Shown: one piece after another, positions 1 through 7,380 of the stretch
How positions within the stretch are numbered: the first letter of the stretch is position 1
Layout: every line of letters begins with the position of its first letter
DNA from: Euryarchaeota archaeon UBA181
GTDB lineage: Archaea > Thermoplasmatota > Poseidoniia > Poseidoniales > Thalassarchaeaceae
Direction of reading: 5' to 3'
Assembly: GCA_002496725.1 (NCBI GenBank)
Contig: DALI01000004.1
Span: forward strand, 1-25,427
Length of the DNA: 25,427 nt
Program-made: the position numbers and the translations under genes
The notes under the pieces: generated by a model
What the model saw: the letters and a program-made list of their open reading frames with translations, nothing else
The model's database searches: none
What the model was told of the DNA's origin: nothing

Positions 1-522
1 GTCGAAGGAGTTGAAGCAAATGTTACCCATGGGGTCCTCGTCCGCTCCATCTGAATTCAGCCCTTGAATAAGTTGCATGGCGCTTTCCTCATCCCAGTCA
101 CTCACGGGAACAGTACCATTCCACCAAACCCCATTGTCCAATACATTCGGAGTAGAAATTGAGTCCCAGCCAGTTGGGATTGAGTATCGATACTCATTTA
201 TGTTGGAGAAGGCATCTCCATCTGGATCACCTTGAGACCCATTATCCCCTACCTGCGATAATGGGTTTAGGCCATACTGCCACTCCCATCCATCTGGAAG
301 TCCATCATTGTCGGAGTCCCAATCCTGAGGTTGGCTACCAATGTAAAATTCTAGCCCGTAAGGTAATCCGTCACCGTCTTGATCGGAGGATGCTAAAGCT
401 TCCCATGCACTAAACTCCAACGCAGAATAGGATGATAGCAACATCAACAGAGAGAAGCCGATTGCGGAGCGATGTTTTCTCACTCCGATACCGCTATCTG
501 ATTGATTTCTGACAGAGCCCAA
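1..522 (-). CDS. Exported protein with Ca-binding-like Asp repeats (C-terminus beyond window)
   Basis: An open frame of 174 codons runs to the window edge, so the C-terminal part is not visible. The N-terminus has a basic stretch (R15 K16 H17 R18) followed by a hydrophobic segment at about 20-35, a probable signal peptide. Then come Asp/Gly-rich units of the thrombospondin type 3/EF-hand-like kind: SDQDGDGLPYG (46-56), DSDNDGLPDGW (69-79) and GDPDGDAFSNINEY near 95-110. Such units usually bind calcium in secreted or surface proteins. The TTG start at 522 is chosen because a strong Shine-Dalgarno (GAGGTGA) lies 5 bases upstream. An in-frame GTG at 531 is the alternative, with a stop codon just before it. 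It lies downstream of, and on the same strand as, the large exported protein at 603-3563. The specific function is unknown. Confidence 0.75.
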   Translation of the reverse strand, partial: MGSVRNQSDSGIGVRKHRSAIGFSLLMLLSSYSALEFSAWEALASSDQDGDGLPYGLEFYIGSQPQDWDSDNDGLPDGWEWQYGLNPLSQVGDNGSQGDPDGDAFSNINEYRYSIPTGWDSISTPNVLDNGVWWNGTVPVSDWDEESAMQLIQGLNSDGADEDPMGNICFNSFD

Positions 523-602
523 GCTACTCACCTCTTACCTAGGGCGGAAAGTAGGGCTCTTAAGAGGAATGGAGCGTCGTTCGGACATTGCCTCAGTGAG
601 GC

Positions 603-3563
603 TCAAACGAGTTCGATGTCATCATCGCCATAGATATCATCGAATGCTTCATCCTCTTCCTCTACAGAAACCACTGGAGCGGGGATATCGTCAGCATATT
701 CAGAGTCATCTTCGGAGTCATCTTCGGAATCTTCTGAGATAGCATCAAGATAGGCCATGTGGGACTTCCATCTACGGCGATTCAGTGCCGACTGTGTGCC
801 TGCTATGAATAGCATGAATGCAATGATCCCAACCACATATGTAGACAGTCTCGGATGCGTGAACTCATTGACTAAGCGATCTACCAGTGAGTCGATTCCT
901 ACCTTCATCACGACTGTGGACTTGGCAGTAGAGTCATCCGGCCAACTCTGATCGGTATCGAATGGAGTAGCCGACACCATAATACTGGAGGTATCCCCAT
1001 TGTTTGATGACTCTGGGACTGTGACCTCTAGAATGAAGGTCACCTCGTCAAATGCCTCAAGTACGACTAACACTGAGCCTGATGGGCCGTCGATTTCCAC
1101 ACTCCAGCTTGAAGATTCTGATTCAGCTTCGAGGAGGATGGTCAGGGGGCTGTTACCGAGATTCTTTACCTTCATCTGAATCTCTACGGCGTCCCCTGGT
1201 GAGAGAAGCCTATTAGGTGAAACTTGGACTATCTCCAGGCTAGGTTCGTCAGAGTCAATCTCGAATATCATTGGGAGATCGAAATATCTTGGATCCTCAT
1301 CAGGCGTATCCTCAACGACTCTCAAGTATACCGTATGGTTGCCAAATTCAACCTGGCTAGTAAGGGTGATTGTCACAAAGACCTCGGTTTCATCGCCGGG
1401 AGCAAGAGAAACCCTTGGAACGGCATTTCCGGAGTCATCCTCTATTCTAAACTGCCACTGGCCATATGCTGCATTCCTATCCGTATTCTCTTCAAGAGAA
1501 GCAGGGTTCTGAATCCTCCACCATGTAGCAGACTCGCCGGAAGTCATAGTATTGGTAATCTTAGCCCTCAAAATCACTTCGGCGTTCCCCGGGCCAGGAG
1601 AGCAGAGAGAGACCTTGATGTGTCCGAGAGGCGAACCATCACAATCATAGGAAACTTCTGCCCTAATTCCAAATGTCCTCTGTATGGTGAATTGGACAGT
1701 AGAGGACAGGTTGCTCTGACCAATACTAACGACCTCTAGCTCTACAGTGCCGATATCTGGATCGAGCCTGTCGGAGGATGGTTTGACAAGAATCCTCAGA
1801 GTTTGAGTTTCGTGCCTATCGAGAAGTGAGGTATGGAATGTTCCATCGCCATCATCCTCAAGGATTCTCTCCCCAGTATCGTTATCGTAAACCTGTATTA
1901 TCGCTTTGGCCCTCTGTAGAACATCAATCTTGAACTCATCCGCATCAAATCCTGTGTTGAATATCTCCATCAAGAAAGGAGTGAATTGATCATAGTCGAC
2001 ATAGCTGTTGGGCGTGGAATCGAAATCATCAGGACGTGAGGAATTGGCGACAGCAATATCATGGTCTTCTGACCAAATAGAAACTTGTGAGGGTTGGAAG
2101 ACATCCATCTTCTTTAGATCGATCTGTAGTGTATCCTGATGGACGACCTGCAAGACGCCATCGACCTCGGCCTCTGCAACAGCTCTGATATCGATTGATC
2201 CTGGGGCCCCGGTTAAGTCTTCAGGAGCGGTCAGAGTCAGTATTGGATTGAGGATGTCGCCTCCCGAGTTTAGCGTGTATCCCCCAGGTGAATCGAACTC
2301 GATCAACCAAGAGCTTGGGAAATTTGTCAGTACTTCTAGCTCCACATCCATCGATTTAGTTGAATCTCCTCGATGTACCATCTGCAAGGGGATGGGCGTG
2401 GTTTGTTCAGGAGCTATGTATTCCGTTGACCTATCTAATCGGTGGTTAAGGGCTACGCCCCATTGCTCCATGTTGACTGGTTCATGCTCAACGATTATGC
2501 TGTTGCCCTGTATATCCGATACTTCCAACTCAACGGTATATTCTCCCGAAGGCACACCACTGGGGTAGGACCAAAGATATTCTCCGAAGATTCCCTGACT
2601 GGTATCTTCAATATCCTCATCGTCCTCATCTATCACATGATCAATTCTATATGCGCCATTCGGATCCCTCATTAACAATCTAATAGAGTCGACGTCATAC
2701 CTTCCGAAACTACTTTTCACATCGAATGAGAACTGCATGACCCTCTCAGATAGGATGTCATTTGGATACCAATCGAGTTCTGCCCCCTCGGATAGTTCCG
2801 CACCTTCTCTTTGGAGGAGGACTAAACTGTTGGAAATAGCATTGGCCTCGATTTCTAAGGTACTGAATCTCTCATCTCCATCAATCTCATTCCACGCTAC
2901 CTCTGCTTCGCAACTTGATGAGCCACCCCAAGGGCTTCCGCTTCCCCCACTATCGCATCCTGACATATCTGCATCGATTATCAATTCCAGACGTTCATCC
3001 TTCTCAATTGTGAAAGTCTCATCTCCCCCTATGTCGATCTCGAATGTCTCGTGATCGAAGCTACAGCTTTGGGTAAGTCCGGGATTGCAGGCCTCAGATG
3101 ACCAAGAAGCTGAACCGACTTGCGAACCAGAAGACTTCAGAGTAATCGTCCAATCAACTGTTGCCGTATCAGGGCCAGTTGAACGTAGGAAGAGGCCTAT
3201 TGGTAGGTAATATGACCCTGAACCAGAACCATGATTTGGCCTTCCTGCCACATCAAGACTGGAAAGCATCGGGCTGGTCTTGAACTCTATGCTGCTACTT
3301 AATGCGCTCATGGATTCCTGTCCACCTGATTCAGGCACCTGAGTAGTAATGAATCCATCTCCTCCCGCGGAAGAGTTTTGTGATGCTATGTACATGGTGT
3401 AGAGATTCATCTGGACATCGCTGGACACATTGAAATTGGACGTATCATTTAGTTCGTTATTGCCTAGAATAGAGGCGCCGGAGGGAACTAATAGCAATAG
3501 GCAAAGGACCAACGCGATTGAACACCCACTACGAGCGGGGTTCGCTTTACTTCTCTCTTGCAC
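603..3563 (-). CDS. Large exported, C-terminally membrane-anchored protein
   Basis: A protein of about 986 residues with an N-terminal signal peptide (hydrophobic core at about 15-27, then PSGAS). A long beta-rich extracellular part includes Ig-like or NEW3/CARDB-like segments, for example GDAVEIQMKVKNLGNSPL near the C-terminus, and another 'LAPGDETEVFVTITL' unit before it. One transmembrane helix lies near 908-926, followed by RRR and a short, very acidic cytoplasmic tail of Ser-Glu-Asp repeats. The topology is that of a surface-anchored protein with a stack of beta-sandwich domains. No catalytic motif was recognised. The GTG at 3563 is preferred over the TTG at 3581 because an A/T box (CTTTAAC on the minus strand) lies 27 bases upstream of it. 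The TTG would add six residues. It precedes the Ca-repeat protein, suggesting a shared cell-surface role. The exact role is unknown. Confidence 0.8.
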   Translation of the reverse strand: MQERSKANPARSGCSIALVLCLLLLVPSGASILGNNELNDTSNFNVSSDVQMNLYTMYIASQNSSAGGDGFITTQVPESGGQESMSALSSSIEFKTSPMLSSLDVAGRPNHGSGSGSYYLPIGLFLRSTGPDTATVDWTITLKSSGSQVGSASWSSEACNPGLTQSCSFDHETFEIDIGGDETFTIEKDERLELIIDADMSGCDSGGSGSPWGGSSSCEAEVAWNEIDGDERFSTLEIEANAISNSLVLLQREGAELSEGAELDWYPNDILSERVMQFSFDVKSSFGRYDVDSIRLLMRDPNGAYRIDHVIDEDDEDIEDTSQGIFGEYLWSYPSGVPSGEYTVELEVSDIQGNSIIVEHEPVNMEQWGVALNHRLDRSTEYIAPEQTTPIPLQMVHRGDSTKSMDVELEVLTNFPSSWLIEFDSPGGYTLNSGGDILNPILTLTAPEDLTGAPGSIDIRAVAEAEVDGVLQVVHQDTLQIDLKKMDVFQPSQVSIWSEDHDIAVANSSRPDDFDSTPNSYVDYDQFTPFLMEIFNTGFDADEFKIDVLQRAKAIIQVYDNDTGERILEDDGDGTFHTSLLDRHETQTLRILVKPSSDRLDPDIGTVELEVVSIGQSNLSSTVQFTIQRTFGIRAEVSYDCDGSPLGHIKVSLCSPGPGNAEVILRAKITNTMTSGESATWWRIQNPASLEENTDRNAAYGQWQFRIEDDSGNAVPRVSLAPGDETEVFVTITLTSQVEFGNHTVYLRVVEDTPDEDPRYFDLPMIFEIDSDEPSLEIVQVSPNRLLSPGDAVEIQMKVKNLGNSPLTILLEAESESSSWSVEIDGPSGSVLVVLEAFDEVTFILEVTVPESSNNGDTSSIMVSATPFDTDQSWPDDSTAKSTVVMKVGIDSLVDRLVNEFTHPRLSTYVVGIIAFMLFIAGTQSALNRRRWKSHMAYLDAISEDSEDDSEDDSEYADDIPAPVVSVEEEDEAFDDIYGDDDIELV
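703..726. repeat. 12-base tandem repeat in coding sequence
   Basis: GAGTCATCTTCG occurs twice in direct succession. It encodes the repeated Ser-Glu-Asp-Asp units in the acidic cytoplasmic tail of the large exported protein. A tract of this kind can change copy number by slippage in steps of four codons. Confidence 0.7.
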
Positions 3564-3586
3564 GATTACTCGCCCACACAAGTGGC

Positions 3587-3593
3587 GTTAAAG
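3587..3593 (-). promoter_or_regulatory. Putative TATA-like box for the large exported protein
   Basis: CTTTAAC on the minus strand is centred 27 bases before the GTG at 3563. This is the spacing expected for an archaeal TATA box on a leaderless message. Assigned by position and A/T content only. Confidence 0.35.
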
Positions 3594-3640
3594 CGTTCGT
3601 GCGACTTGGGCTGCTGATACGTCAGTTGTGAGGGTGGACA

Positions 3641-3704
3641 ATATGACCCAATAGTGACCCAACAAGCGCTCGATTCAAGGAGTATGACCCTCTCCTAGTG
3701 ACCT
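3641..3704 (+). repeat. Four copies of a TA(G)TGACC motif upstream of tRNA-Leu
   Basis: Copies are TATGACCC at 3642-3649, TAGTGACCC at 3652-3660, TATGACCC at 3683-3690 and TAGTGACCT at 3696-3704. The last directly abuts the 5' end of the tRNA. The first two start 10 bases apart. All are on the plus strand, between the tRNA and the divergent large exported gene. They may be binding sites for a regulator or remnants of a duplication. Function is not shown by the sequence. Confidence 0.45.
3673..3679 (+). promoter_or_regulatory. Putative A/T box of the tRNA-Leu promoter
   Basis: ATTCAAG is centred about 29 bases before the tRNA 5' end. The same heptamer sits 27 bases before the ubiX start codon (13017-13023). 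Weak evidence, from position and recurrence. Confidence 0.25.
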
Positions 3705-3790
3705 GCAGAGGTACCCGAGTTGGTCAAAGGGGCCGGACTTAAGCTCCGGTGCATAGTGCTTCGCAGGTTCAAATCCTGCCCTCTGCACCA
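3705..3790 (+). tRNA. tRNA-Leu (anticodon UAA)
   Basis: The acceptor stem is GCAGAGG paired with CCTCTGC, followed by discriminator A and an encoded CCA (3788-3790). The anticodon stem CCGGA/TCCGG encloses loop CTTAAGC with anticodon TAA at 3740-3742, which reads UUA and possibly UUG. The T arm is GCAGG-TTCAAAT-CCTGC. The extra-long variable arm (about 3750-3762) and the D-loop pattern are those of a class II leucine tRNA. No intron is seen. The CCA directly abuts the stop codon of the convergent folB-like gene, leaving no room for a separate terminator. Confidence 0.97.
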
Positions 3791-4195
3791 TCATCTCATC
3801 CTAGACATTCGGCACCCGAGAGTACCGTCTCCCGATAGTACATCCATTTTCGTAATCTGAACCGTGGCGGATAAGACCTGAGGTGGCTTCATCAGCTTTT
3901 CTAGGATGATAGAACCCAAAGACTCCAGTAATGAAACCCTGACTCCTTTGATCGTACTTTCAATGGATTCTAACAGATACTCATAATTCAGAACCTCGGC
4001 TATATCATCGAAATTTGGCGTATCTGATCCCGGGATCGTGACGTCAATATCAAAGCGTACACTCTGGGGATGTCCAATCTCATGTGGGTGAATGCCAATA
4101 TCCACTTTCCTTACTAAATCTCTCAGAAAAATCGTGGTATTTTCGTAAACTTGGTGATTCATAATTTCAGGGGAAGACCCAACTTGATTCTCCAT
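3791..4195 (-). CDS. folB: FolB/FolX-like dihydroneopterin aldolase or epimerase
   Basis: A 134-residue protein with the FolB fold pattern: 'IFLRDLVRKVDIGIHPHE' (about 22-39), then a hydrophobic-alternating strand and LNYEYLLESI (69-78). The C-terminal part (about 88-116) has a helix containing E91 and ends in a strand with K116. FolB enzymes cleave 7,8-dihydroneopterin to hydroxymethyldihydropterin and glycolaldehyde. FolX relatives epimerise dihydroneopterin phosphate. Likely active residues by family are E39, Y71 and K116. The start at 4195 is favoured by GAGG six bases upstream and by one-base spacing from the SDR stop. An upstream extension to 4261 would overlap the SDR. It is cotranscribed with the pteridine-reductase-like SDR, a pairing known from bacterial pterin metabolism. 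Many archaea use MptD instead, so this is a bacterial-type gene. Aldolase versus epimerase activity cannot be told. Confidence 0.82.
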   Translation of the reverse strand: MENQVGSSPEIMNHQVYENTTIFLRDLVRKVDIGIHPHEIGHPQSVRFDIDVTIPGSDTPNFDDIAEVLNYEYLLESIESTIKGVRVSLLESLGSIILEKLMKPPQVLSATVQITKMDVLSGDGTLGCRMSRMR

Positions 4196-4196
4196 C

Positions 4197-4958
4197 CTAT
4201 TCCTCCGTCTCGAAAACGACGTCCCGGCCCCTAGATAAGAATCGTTCACCTGAATCGACATAGATAATCTGACCAGTCACCGACCTTGCGGACATGAGGT
4301 ATGCCACAGCATCAGCAATATCGCTCGGAGATAGGCCTGCTCCCAAGGGAGTTTGGGATTGTGCCCTGACAAAACCCTCGGGAGTCTGTTCAGGACTTGG
4401 GAGCGTATGTCCGGGAGCAACGGCATTGACCCTAATATTTGGTGCGAGCCCTCTCGCCAAAGTCTCAGTCAATCCAGCCATAGCAAATCGGGAGGCTGTG
4501 TATGATAGGTAGTCTGGATTTGGATGTGAAATTTTTTGATCTAGGATATTCACTACTGATCCTATTTTTCCCGAGGGAATAGTACGACGGAGTTCCGCAA
4601 TCAATAATGTGGGAGCTAACGCATTAACATGCATGTGGCGATTCCATGAGTCTTTGGAAATACTGCCAATATCATCGAAGGAGAAGAGTGAGGCATTGTT
4701 TACCACGCCTCTAACTTGTCCAAGATTCTCTTTGATTTCAGTAAAAATTCTCTCAATCATGGAAACATCGGAGAGATCTCCGGAAAATGAGGCTGATTTA
4801 CCTCCTTTGGAATGGATTAAATCCACTAAATTGAGTGCCTCTTCACTGGAAGAATTATAGTGGATTGCTATAGTAAAACCCTCGTCCGACAGACGTAAGC
4901 ATATCTCTCTGCCAATCCTTACTGCGCCACCGGTAACAAGTATTACGCCCTCGCCCAT
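4197..4958 (-). CDS. Short-chain dehydrogenase/reductase, pteridine-reductase (FolM/PTR1)-like
   Basis: A 253-residue SDR with a Rossmann fold. It has VTGGAVRIGREI (8-19), where GG-x-x-RIG resembles the TG-x-x-RIG of pteridine reductases, then GDLSD (60-64), NNAS (87-90) and a VNILDQ strand (136-141). The active-site tyrosine Y153 is in SYTASRFA, so the usual Tyr-x3-Lys reads Tyr-x3-Arg (R157). A PG-HTL stretch at 182-186 and a C-terminal VTGQIIYVDSG follow. By family it would reduce dihydropterins with NADPH, which fits its position just before the folB-like gene. The ATG at 4958 is chosen because the SDR fold begins immediately and an A/T box lies 26 bases upstream. A TTG at 5009 would add 17 residues. 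General class is certain, substrate is inferred, and the Arg substitution makes activity uncertain. Confidence 0.85.
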   Translation of the reverse strand: MGEGVILVTGGAVRIGREICLRLSDEGFTIAIHYNSSSEEALNLVDLIHSKGGKSASFSGDLSDVSMIERIFTEIKENLGQVRGVVNNASLFSFDDIGSISKDSWNRHMHVNALAPTLLIAELRRTIPSGKIGSVVNILDQKISHPNPDYLSYTASRFAMAGLTETLARGLAPNIRVNAVAPGHTLPSPEQTPEGFVRAQSQTPLGAGLSPSDIADAVAYLMSARSVTGQIIYVDSGERFLSRGRDVVFETEE

Positions 4959-4981
4959 AGCCAGTGGAAGGGATTCATCCC

Positions 4982-4987
4982 TATTAC
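4982..4987 (-). promoter_or_regulatory. Putative TATA-like box of the SDR-folB operon
   Basis: GTAATA on the minus strand is centred about 26 bases before the ATG at 4958, which has no Shine-Dalgarno. This is consistent with a leaderless message. Confidence 0.3.
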
Positions 4988-5000
4988 GGGTTGTATTGAA

Positions 5001-5017
5001 CGGCCCCAAAGGGGCCG
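5001..5017. promoter_or_regulatory. 17-base palindrome between SDR and lipA: candidate operator
   Basis: A perfect inverted repeat, CGGCCCC-AAA-GGGGCCG, is centred at 5009. That is 51 bases from the SDR start (4958) and 49 bases from the lipA start (5058). It lies just upstream of the A/T boxes proposed for both genes, where a dimeric regulator could act on either or both. It could instead be a transcribed hairpin, or coding if the SDR starts at the TTG at 5009. Confidence 0.5.
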
Positions 5018-5026
5018 ATGAGAACG

Positions 5027-5033
5027 ATTAATT
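5027..5033 (+). promoter_or_regulatory. Putative TATA-like box of the lipA operon
   Basis: ATTAATT is centred 28 bases before the lipA ATG at 5058. No good Shine-Dalgarno precedes that ATG. This suggests a leaderless promoter for the operon. Confidence 0.35.
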
Positions 5034-5057
5034 CCGTACCTCTATCCGAGACATACG

Positions 5058-6116
5058 ATGGCGACTCGACTCCCGACAGTTGACTCATCAGAATGGGCTG
5101 CCAATTCCTGCTCCGTAACCTCGTCCCCAGGCCATAAAAAAAGGACTGATAGGAAGAGGAAAAGGCTTCCTAGCTGGTTCAGAACCAGTCTCCCAATAGG
5201 AAAGTCCCAGTCTCGTTACAACAGTACGATGGCTAGTGTCCGTGAGAACGGCTTGAACACAGTCTGTGAAGAAGCACGCTGCCCCAATATCCACGACTGC
5301 TGGGGAAGGGGGACTGCGACTTTCATGATTGCAGGAGATGTTTGTACCAGGGGATGTAGGTTCTGTGCGGTAAATACTGCCAAGACCCCTCCTCCTCTGA
5401 ATCCTGATGAACCGGAAGATCTTGCAATGGCGATTGAGAATATGGGTATTGATCATGCGGTTATTACCGTGGTAAACAGGGATGACCTTTCAGATGGTGG
5501 AGCTAAGCATTACAGGGATTGCATTATGGCAGTACACGAAAGATGCCCGGAGGTTGGCATTGAGATTCTTTGCTCCGACCTAGATGGGAACCTTGATTCT
5601 CTGAAAATTCTACTCAAAGATCTACCAATCAGAGTCTTTGCACACAACGTTGAATGCGTCCCTCGTCTCGATAGTAATGTTAGGGACAGGAGGGCATCAT
5701 TCTCCCAATCACTAGCGATTTTGGCAGAAGCGAAAAGATTGCGTCCGGATCTCAAAACGAAGACTAGTATCATGGTTGGTATCGGAGAGACAGACTCGGA
5801 GATTGTAGATGCGATGAGAATGGTCAGAAAATCAGAGGTGGACATGATTACTCTCGGACAGTATCTCCAACCTGGAGATCGTCACTTGGCAGTAGATAGA
5901 TTTCCTGAACCGTCACAATTTGCGAACTGGGACAAGGAAGCTAGAGAAATGGGTTTCTTAGCTGTTGCGAGCGGCCCTCTGGTCCGGTCCAGTTACAGGG
6001 CCGGACTTCTCTGGGAGGAATCTATGGGATCGGAGCCCGTAGTGACGAGAGAGTCCACAGGATCTGCAGTTAGTCACTTGACTTTCTCATTGGCTGGAGG
6101 AGGCCAAACAATATGA
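5058..6116 (+). CDS. lipA: Lipoyl synthase (LipA)
   Basis: A 352-residue radical SAM enzyme that inserts two sulfurs into protein-bound octanoyl groups to make lipoyl. Both cluster motifs are present. The auxiliary cluster is C70-x4-C75-PNIHD-C81 and the radical-SAM cluster is C96-TRG-C100-RF-C103. ITVVNRDDL, SSYRAG (conserved serine near the C-terminus) and 'FAHNVE' are also family signatures. The N-terminus has a basic, Ser-rich extension of about 33 residues before the conserved KRLPSWFRTSLP. The first ATG is kept because an A/T box lies 28 bases upstream. It is the first gene of an operon with its client 2-oxoacid dehydrogenase and with lipB, so lipoyl is made on site. It is read divergently from the SDR-folB pair. 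Confidence 0.96.
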   Translation: MATRLPTVDSSEWAANSCSVTSSPGHKKRTDRKRKRLPSWFRTSLPIGKSQSRYNSTMASVRENGLNTVCEEARCPNIHDCWGRGTATFMIAGDVCTRGCRFCAVNTAKTPPPLNPDEPEDLAMAIENMGIDHAVITVVNRDDLSDGGAKHYRDCIMAVHERCPEVGIEILCSDLDGNLDSLKILLKDLPIRVFAHNVECVPRLDSNVRDRRASFSQSLAILAEAKRLRPDLKTKTSIMVGIGETDSEIVDAMRMVRKSEVDMITLGQYLQPGDRHLAVDRFPEPSQFANWDKEAREMGFLAVASGPLVRSSYRAGLLWEESMGSEPVVTRESTGSAVSHLTFSLAGGGQTI

Positions 6117-6138
6117 GCGTCCAGAAGGTGATTGTATC

Positions 6139-7380
6139 ATGAGCGGAGGTAGCGGAGGTAAGCCGATGCATGTTCCAGATGCCCCTCATAGGCCTGGCGA
6201 TGAGGCGGGTTTTACAGAATGGCCTTGGTCCCCAGGTGATCTAGGGAGGCCCGGTACCGACTGTCAAGCATCTGAGACTCTAGATCTCGCCGAGGGATTA
6301 GTCAGAGTTCTTGGAGATGATAACAAGTCTTCTGGAGAATGGGATCCAAAGCTTACGTCGGAGGAGATGCTCATGGGTTTGGAGCACATGATGAGGCTTC
6401 GTATCTTTGATGACAGGATGATGAAGATGCAAAGGACGGGGAAACTCTCATTCTACATGCGATCACTCGGAGAGGAAGCCGTTGCTATAGCACAAACCAT
6501 GGCATTGGAGGAGCAGGATTGGCTCTTCCCGACATATAGGCAACCGGGTGCACAGTTTGTCAGAGGAAGGGACATGGTAAGCATGATATGCCACTGTATA
6601 GGAAATGAGATGGACAATGTCAAAGGTAGGCAGATGCCAGTGCACTATACTTACAGGGAAGGGCGTTTTATTTCTGTTTCTAGCCCGGTAGGGACACAAT
6701 TCAGTCAAGCCGTCGGAGTGGCTCTTGCTTCTGACTACAAGAATCTTGACGAGGTCACCATAACTTGGATTGGGGATGGAGCAAGTGCGGAGGGTGACTA
6801 TCACTACGCATTGAATTTCGCGAGTATTTTTCAAGCACCGGTTATACTGAATGTGGTCAATAACCAATGGGCGATATCAACACACCAAAACTTCGCTAGC
6901 AAAAATGGTAATTTTGCTGTCCGGGGGATCCCCTATGGAATTCCAAGTATCAGAGTGGATGGGAATGATTTTCTGGCACTTTACTCAGTAACTTCTTGGG
7001 CTAGAGAGAGAGCCTCTCAGGGACTTGGCCCGACACACATTGAGGTACTCACATATCGTGCGGGAGCCCACAGTAGTAGTGATGACCCCTCTAGGTACCG
7101 GCCATCAGATGTTCATTCCTATTGGCCAGGAGGAGATCCCATCGAAAGGCTCAGGGATCATCTCAAGGAGATAGGCAAGTGGTCAGACGAGCTACAGAAG
7201 GAGCTATCTGAAAGAATAGATTCTGAAGTTATGGCCGCATACAAGGAAGCTGTCAAGTTCGGAGATCTTGCAAATGGACCTTACCCTTCTTCAGACGCAA
7301 TATTCACAGAGGTATACGAAGAACCTCCATGGCACCTAATGGAACAATGGGAAGAAATGAAAAAATGGAGGGATGAGTAA
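6139..7380 (+). CDS. bkdA1: 2-oxoacid dehydrogenase E1 component, alpha subunit (branched-chain type)
   Basis: The thiamine-diphosphate-dependent decarboxylase subunit. Of its 413 residues, the first 75 or so are a variable extension. The ThDP motif runs from GDG (212-214) through EGD to NN (241-242). The phosphorylation-loop region YRAGAHSSSDDPSRYR (306-321) closely follows the HSTSDD pattern of branched-chain 2-oxoacid dehydrogenases rather than the pyruvate enzymes. It pairs with E1-beta downstream to form a heterotetramer that decarboxylates 2-oxoacids from Val, Leu and Ile and passes the acyl group to E2. The start has a clear Shine-Dalgarno (AGGTGAT). The stop overlaps the E1-beta start as TAATG. 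Exact substrate range is inferred from similarity, not shown. Confidence 0.93.
   Translation: MSGGSGGKPMHVPDAPHRPGDEAGFTEWPWSPGDLGRPGTDCQASETLDLAEGLVRVLGDDNKSSGEWDPKLTSEEMLMGLEHMMRLRIFDDRMMKMQRTGKLSFYMRSLGEEAVAIAQTMALEEQDWLFPTYRQPGAQFVRGRDMVSMICHCIGNEMDNVKGRQMPVHYTYREGRFISVSSPVGTQFSQAVGVALASDYKNLDEVTITWIGDGASAEGDYHYALNFASIFQAPVILNVVNNQWAISTHQNFASKNGNFAVRGIPYGIPSIRVDGNDFLALYSVTSWARERASQGLGPTHIEVLTYRAGAHSSSDDPSRYRPSDVHSYWPGGDPIERLRDHLKEIGKWSDELQKELSERIDSEVMAAYKEAVKFGDLANGPYPSSDAIFTEVYEEPPWHLMEQWEEMKKWRDE

Noticed and set aside
1224..1739. 171-codon plus-strand frame inside the large exported protein gene
   Set aside because: No domain, no start signal, and antisense to a coherent signal-peptide/anchor protein.
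3705..3790. tRNA-Leu as an integration (att) site
   Set aside because: No integrase, no second copy of the tRNA 3' end in the window, and the flanking genes look like ordinary chromosome.
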